Positions 6,409 through 9,676 of a DNA stretch of 9,676 nucleotides are shown one piece after another. The notes under the pieces are model-generated. The model was given only the letters and a program-made list of their open reading frames with translations. It made no database searches and was not told where the DNA came from. This DNA is from Phycisphaerales bacterium (GTDB lineage Bacteria; Planctomycetota; Phycisphaerae; Tepidisphaerales; Tepidisphaeraceae), in the NCBI GenBank assembly GCA_003153655.1, contig PMAK01000126.1:6164-15839 (forward strand), in the 5' to 3' direction. The position numbers were made by a program, and so were the translations under genes. Numbering within the stretch: position 1 is the stretch's first letter; every line of letters begins with the position of its first letter.

Positions 6409-7065
6409 ATGGCCATTCGGATTTTTCTAGCGGACGACCATGGATTGGTGCGTGCCGGCATCGCCCTGATGATCGGGCAGCAGCCGGACATGGAGGTCGT
6501 CGGAGAAGCGAATAACGGACGTGCCACGGTCGAATTGGCAAAGAAGCTGTCCCCCCATATCGTGCTGATGGATATTTCAATGCCAGACTTGAACGGCATC
6601 GACGCTACCCTGCAGATCGGCGCACTGTCGCCCGCGCCGAAGGTGATCGCTCTTTCCGGGCATACGGACCGGCGCGCGGTGGTTGACATATTGCGCGCTG
6701 GCGCCTGTGGCTATGTCTTGAAGAACGCACCCCCGGAAGAACTGATGCTGGCGATCCGGACGGTTGGCCAGGGGAAGGTCTACCTCAGTCCGCAGATCGC
6801 TGGCGGCGTTCTGGACGATTTCCGACGGTGTGTGCCAGCAAGCGGCTCTCCGGAATTTGCATCACTTTCTCCCCGCGAGCGGGAAGTGCTGCAACTCATG
6901 GCCGAGGGCAAAAGCACCAAGCAGATCGCTGCCGTGCTGAACTTGAGCAAGAAGACGGTTGATAACCATCGCGAACATCTCATGTCGAAACTGAAAGCCT
7001 CGACGTTGGCGGAACTAATCAAGTACGCAATCCGCGAGGGGCTCACTTCGGTCGACAACTCGTAG
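6409..7065 (+). CDS. NarL/LuxR-family response regulator
   Basis: A 218-residue cytoplasmic transcription factor. The receiver domain (about 1-120) has the acidic pair Asp9-Asp10, phospho-acceptor Asp55 (HIVLMDISMPDLNG), the switch Ser83 (ALSGHT) and the conserved Lys105 (YVLKNAPPEEL). A linker of about 25 residues leads to a LuxR-type helix-turn-helix at about 151-212 (LSPREREVLQLMAEGKSTK, then AAVLNLSKKTVDNHREHLMSKL). The start MAIRIFLADDH at 6409 fits the family. The frame is open back to 6271 inside the end of the kinase gene, but that extension is not domain-like. No strong ribosome site precedes 6409, so translation may be modest or coupled. It forms a pair with the upstream kinase. Its targets are unknown; the two nearby transcription units with matching leader RNAs are natural candidates. 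Confidence 0.93.
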   Translation: MAIRIFLADDHGLVRAGIALMIGQQPDMEVVGEANNGRATVELAKKLSPHIVLMDISMPDLNGIDATLQIGALSPAPKVIALSGHTDRRAVVDILRAGACGYVLKNAPPEELMLAIRTVGQGKVYLSPQIAGGVLDDFRRCVPASGSPEFASLSPREREVLQLMAEGKSTKQIAAVLNLSKKTVDNHREHLMSKLKASTLAELIKYAIREGLTSVDNS

Positions 7066-7071
7066 TTGCTG

Positions 7072-7113
7072 GCATGGGACTTTTTCCCCTCGAATAGACC
7101 AACAATCCCATGC
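7072..7113. repeat. 8-bp inverted repeat with wide spacing
   Basis: gcatggga at 7072-7079 is mirrored by tcccatgc at 7106-7113 across a 26-bp gap, centre to centre about 34 bp. It lies between the response-regulator stop codon and the TATAAT at 7135. It could be a pair of activator half-sites near the -35 region or a weak hairpin at the end of the two-component transcript; no U-run follows. Confidence 0.4.
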
Positions 7114-7134
7114 GTCCGCACCGCCCCGCAGGCA

Positions 7135-7140
7135 TATAAT
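7135..7140 (+). promoter_or_regulatory. Candidate -10 box for leader B and the lipoprotein gene
   Basis: A perfect TATAAT stands 24 bp before the first hairpin of leader B. At 16-18 bp spacing there is no recognisable -35 box, which is what an activator-dependent promoter can look like. An inverted repeat lies immediately upstream. Transcription would begin near 7147, giving a leader of about 210 nt, close to the length predicted for leader A. Confidence 0.45.
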
Positions 7141-7163
7141 TCTGCAATTAGTAACGCTCATCC

Positions 7164-7309
7164 GCAGGAACTATTGGTTCCTGCATGGCGAAAAAATACA
7201 GTTCGTCGGACAACTAAATAAAAGGCAGCCCGGTTCACCGGGAGGCCGGTTGCAGAGTAAGCCGACGTGGTTAAACGCCTTTGGGCGTTGAATCACGTCG
7301 GCATTTTTT
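7164..7309 (+). promoter_or_regulatory. Structured leader RNA, copy B (attenuator or riboswitch-like)
   Basis: The layout matches copy A. A perfect 8-bp hairpin has arms GCAGGAAC (7164-7171) and GTTCCTGC (7177-7184). TCGGA follows at 7206-7210, then ACTAAATAAA at 7213-7222. The compound hairpin has outer arms GGC/GCC (7224-7226 with 7245-7247) and inner arms CCCGG/CCGGG (7229-7233 with 7238-7242) around a UUCA loop. GAGTAAGCCGACGT is at 7255-7268. The terminator stem comes last. CGTCGG at 7204-7209 is the exact complement of CCGACG at 7262-7267, which is also the 5' arm of the terminator, so two mutually exclusive folds are possible. The leader precedes the lipoprotein start codon by 45 nt. 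The shared 14-mer, ACTAAATAAA and CCGGGAG with copy A, against compensated stem changes, argue for selection on RNA structure. Confidence 0.75.
7261..7309 (+). terminator. Intrinsic terminator in leader B
   Basis: GCCGACGTG (7261-7269) pairs with CACGTCGGC (7294-7302). The helix continues inward with GTT/AAT, one mismatch and AACGCC/GGCGTT (7274-7279 with 7284-7289) around a four-base loop. Six T follow at 7304-7309. As in leader A, the outer stem is the GCCGACG/CGTCGGC pair and the terminator lies ahead of the gene, so it should be conditional. Confidence 0.87.
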
Positions 7310-7354
7310 GCATCGTCGAAGAGCATTTGGAATTGGAAATACTGCAAGGCAAGC

Positions 7355-9676
7355 ATGATGAAGTCCGCTACGAAGGAAATACTTACGCACCTTTTGCTTG
7401 TGATTTTCGTTGGTGGAGTTTACATAGTCATAGCGGGCTGTTCCCCCCCGGCTAGCGCAGGCGGAACAATGGCCGCAGGCGGAGCAACGGCGGATTTCCC
7501 AGATGTCGCATCGACAGACGCGTCGATTGAAGGCTGGCCCGTTGCGGTGGATGACCCGCAGGGGCGCGTCTTGGTTTATCAGCCGCAGCCGGAATCACTG
7601 GAAGGCAATCAGCTAAAAGCGCGGGCGGCTGTTTCCCTCATCCCGGCAACCGGCTCGCCGAAGTTCGGTGCAGCTTGGTTCACGGCGCGAGTGACCACCG
7701 ACCGCGACACCCGTACGGCCACGCTGGATAACATCCGTGTAAGCCTGGTGCGGCTGCCCGGGACCAGCGTGCCGGAGCAACAGCAGTTCGCTAACATTGT
7801 GGCCGGGCAGTTATCGCAGATGTCGGTCAGCTATTCGTTGGATCAGTTGATGACGACGCTGGATACCGCCAACCGAAAGAAGCTGGATACGCAGGAGATC
7901 GCAACCGCGCCGCCGCGGATCATTTTCAGCAACCAGCCGGCCACGCTGATCACCGTCGCCGGTGCGCCGCAGTGGAAGCCGATTATCGGGCAGACCGGCG
8001 TATCGCGGGTGATCAACACCCCGTTCGTTCTGCTGCATGACGACGCCGATCACCGGTTCTATCTCAAAGAAGGAAGCCATTGGGCGAGTGCCCCCGCGTT
8101 GCAAGGGACATGGCAGCAGAACTCGCCAGCGCCTGCCGGGATCAGTGCGGCCGGCGAAGCGATTGCGACGCCTCCGCCCGGGACGGCCAATCAGCCGGGT
8201 GCCGCGCCCTCAACGCAGCCTGCGGCTGATCTGTCGGCTCCGGCCGCCAACACGGCCGTGATCGTCTCCACAGCGCCGGCGGAACTGATCGTCACCCGTG
8301 GCGATCCGCAGTTTACCCCATTGCCCGGCGGTCAGTTGTTGTACGCCAGCAACACCGACTCAAATTTATTCCTGGATTCATCCAGTAAACAATATTTCGT
8401 GCTGTTGTCAGGCCGATGGTATGCCGCTGCATCGCTGCGGGGTCCGTGGCAGTACATGGCCGCCGACAAGCTACCGGCCACGTTCGCAGAAATTCCCACC
8501 GACTCGCCGAAGGCCGACGTGTTAACGTTCGTGGCGCACACACCGCAAGCCATGGACGCGTTATTGGACGCAGCCGTCCCGCAGACTGCCGCCATCCGAC
8601 GCGACGCCGGCACAAGCCTGAGCGTCAGCTACGACGGTCCACCGCAATTCCAGCCCATTCCGCAGTGTCCCGGCCTCAGCTACGCCATCAACACGCCCGA
8701 GGCCGTGCTTCAATACAACGGCGAATATTACTGTTGCCACCAGGCCGTATGGTATCAATCCAACGCGCCCACCGGGCCGTGGGCGGTCAGTACCTCGATC
8801 CCCGACATCATATATACAATTCCGCCACAGAACCCGCTGTATAACACGACGTTTGTTCATGTTTATGACTACTACCCAGACTATGTGGAAGAAGGCTACA
8901 CGCCGGGCTACACAGGCACCTACACCGATGGGCCTACAGTGGTCTACGGAACGGGCTATGATTATCCGGCCTGGTCGGACGAAGCCTATTTTCCGGAGGC
9001 TCAAACCTGGGGCTTTGATGCCGATTACGATCCATATACAGGCTTCTGGGGATTCGACGACGGCTTCTATGGCGGATTCGGCGGATGGTTTGGAACCCCG
9101 TGGGGTGATCGCGGGTGGTGGGGTCACAATCCGGGCGAACAATGGGGTACGCATCACTGGTGGGGAGAAGGCGGTTATCTGAACCGCCGCGACATTCGCA
9201 GTCGCTTTGGTGAAGCGGGACAGTATGGCCGATTCCCAAACGGGGATCAGCCTAGTGGACTGGCGGCGCGTATTCCTGGATACGTTCCTCATGGCGCCGG
9301 CTGGCACAACCTGTACGCTCGGCAAGGCAACGCACTCCGCAACATGGACCTGAGCCGAACGAACGCTTTTCGTGAGCCCTCCGTGCAATCGGGTGAGACT
9401 AACGACGTATTCGCAGATCACAACGGCGAGGTGTATCGCCGCACCAATAGCGGTTGGTTGCAGCGCAGCAGCGAAGTCGGCCAACGGCAGGACTGGGCCA
9501 CCTACAACCGAACGCCCGAAGCCGAGCCTCAGTTCCAACATCCGTCTGGCGGCCGTTTCAACGCCGGCGGATATGGCCGTTCAGATGCGGGCTTGGAGCG
9601 TGATTATGGTGCCCGCAGCCGCGGTTTCAGCCGGGCCTCGACGTTCCACAGCGCTGGCGGTGGTTTCCATGGCGGA
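7355..9676 (+). CDS. Large repeat-containing lipoprotein (runs off the right edge)
   Basis: The frame is open from 7355 to the window end, 774 codons without a stop. The N-terminus is a lipoprotein signal: Lys-containing start, hydrophobic core, and lipobox IAGC with Cys29. A domain at about 60-200 contains GWPVAVDDP, VLVYQPQPESLEGNQLKARA and FGAAWFTARVTTDRDTRTATL. Three repeats follow at about 203-255, 316-367 and 428-478. Each starts G-x-P-Q-[FW]-x-P-[IL], has an NT turn and a paired aromatic strand, and ends in G-x-W, consistent with small beta modules. A Pro/Ala linker separates the first two. From about 515 the sequence is rich in Tyr, Gly, Trp and Asp, and the last visible part is Gly/Ser/Arg-rich, typical of the tail of this protein type, so the stop is probably near. 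Relatives I recall are sometimes labelled carbohydrate-binding family V/XII, but binding is unproven. AAGG lies five bases before the first of two adjacent ATGs. It is likely envelope- or surface-anchored and controlled by leader B. Confidence 0.9.
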   Translation, partial: MMKSATKEILTHLLLVIFVGGVYIVIAGCSPPASAGGTMAAGGATADFPDVASTDASIEGWPVAVDDPQGRVLVYQPQPESLEGNQLKARAAVSLIPATGSPKFGAAWFTARVTTDRDTRTATLDNIRVSLVRLPGTSVPEQQQFANIVAGQLSQMSVSYSLDQLMTTLDTANRKKLDTQEIATAPPRIIFSNQPATLITVAGAPQWKPIIGQTGVSRVINTPFVLLHDDADHRFYLKEGSHWASAPALQGTWQQNSPAPAGISAAGEAIATPPPGTANQPGAAPSTQPAADLSAPAANTAVIVSTAPAELIVTRGDPQFTPLPGGQLLYASNTDSNLFLDSSSKQYFVLLSGRWYAAASLRGPWQYMAADKLPATFAEIPTDSPKADVLTFVAHTPQAMDALLDAAVPQTAAIRRDAGTSLSVSYDGPPQFQPIPQCPGLSYAINTPEAVLQYNGEYYCCHQAVWYQSNAPTGPWAVSTSIPDIIYTIPPQNPLYNTTFVHVYDYYPDYVEEGYTPGYTGTYTDGPTVVYGTGYDYPAWSDEAYFPEAQTWGFDADYDPYTGFWGFDDGFYGGFGGWFGTPWGDRGWWGHNPGEQWGTHHWWGEGGYLNRRDIRSRFGEAGQYGRFPNGDQPSGLAARIPGYVPHGAGWHNLYARQGNALRNMDLSRTNAFREPSVQSGETNDVFADHNGEVYRRTNSGWLQRSSEVGQRQDWATYNRTPEAEPQFQHPSGGRFNAGGYGRSDAGLERDYGARSRGFSRASTFHSAGGGFHGG

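Noticed and set aside
7206..7268. Identification of the leader as a c-di-GMP-I (GEMM) riboswitch
   Set aside because: GGC...GCC arms around a CCGG hairpin look superficially similar in copy B, but the GEMM core bases (GGCAAA, GACGCAAAGCC) and the second receptor stem are missing, and copy A lacks the GGC arm.
8561..9541. Minus-strand open frame of 326 codons opposite the lipoprotein
   Set aside because: The plus-strand frame is continuous, has a lipobox, repeats and a ribosome site. The antisense translation shows no family features.
1..9676. CRISPR array, insertion sequence, prophage or defence genes
   Set aside because: No regularly spaced repeats, transposase motifs, terminal inverted repeats with target duplications, or nuclease/helicase signatures were seen.

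Overview
The window looks like a chromosomal stress-response region from a moderately GC-rich Gram-negative bacterium. A lipoprotein with a clear lipobox points to an outer membrane. The gene families present (PPK2, a bacterial plant-type H+-ATPase, PRC-barrel, DUF2934, DUF3309) are scattered through Proteobacteria, Acidobacteria, Planctomycetota and Verrucomicrobiota, so I do not commit to a phylum. I see no rRNA, tRNA, CRISPR array, insertion sequence, integrase or phage gene.

Left arm (1-4781, all minus strand): seven closely spaced genes read leftward. In transcription order they are a DUF2934 protein (4557-4781), a 54-residue DUF3309 membrane peptide (4340-4504), a small zinc-ribbon-like protein (3884-4153), a double PRC-barrel protein (3029-3826), an apparently N-terminally shortened GlsB/YeaQ/YmgE membrane protein (2775-2996), a 792-residue proton-pumping P-type ATPase (374-2752) and the start of a PPK2-family polyphosphate kinase that runs off the left edge (1-326). 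Gaps are 22-57 bp except one of 186 bp, so most or all may be one operon. The theme is envelope, pH and energy stress.

Centre (4782-7354): a divergent spacer separates the leftward cluster from a rightward two-component pair. This is a membrane histidine kinase with a DUF4118/KdpD-like sensor (5178-6323) and a NarL/LuxR-type response regulator (6409-7065).

Right arm (7355-9676, plus strand): a large lipoprotein open to the window edge, with three copies of a roughly 50-residue aromatic repeat and a Gly/Trp/Tyr-rich tail.

The most interesting feature is a pair of related leader RNAs on either side of the two-component system. One (minus strand, 4835-4994) leads into the leftward cluster; the other (plus strand, 7164-7309) leads into the lipoprotein. 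Each has an upstream hairpin, a TCGGA and ACTAAATAAA block, a compensated hairpin carrying CCGGGAG, an identical 14-mer GAGTAAGCCGACGT, and an intrinsic terminator about 45-55 nt before the start codon. The 14-mer overlaps the 5' arm of the terminator and can instead pair with the upstream TCGG, which is the layout of a transcription-attenuating riboswitch or antiterminator. I could not match it to a riboswitch class I know. The inference is that the two genes or operons are co-regulated by a shared cis-acting RNA, with the two-component system between them as a likely partner.
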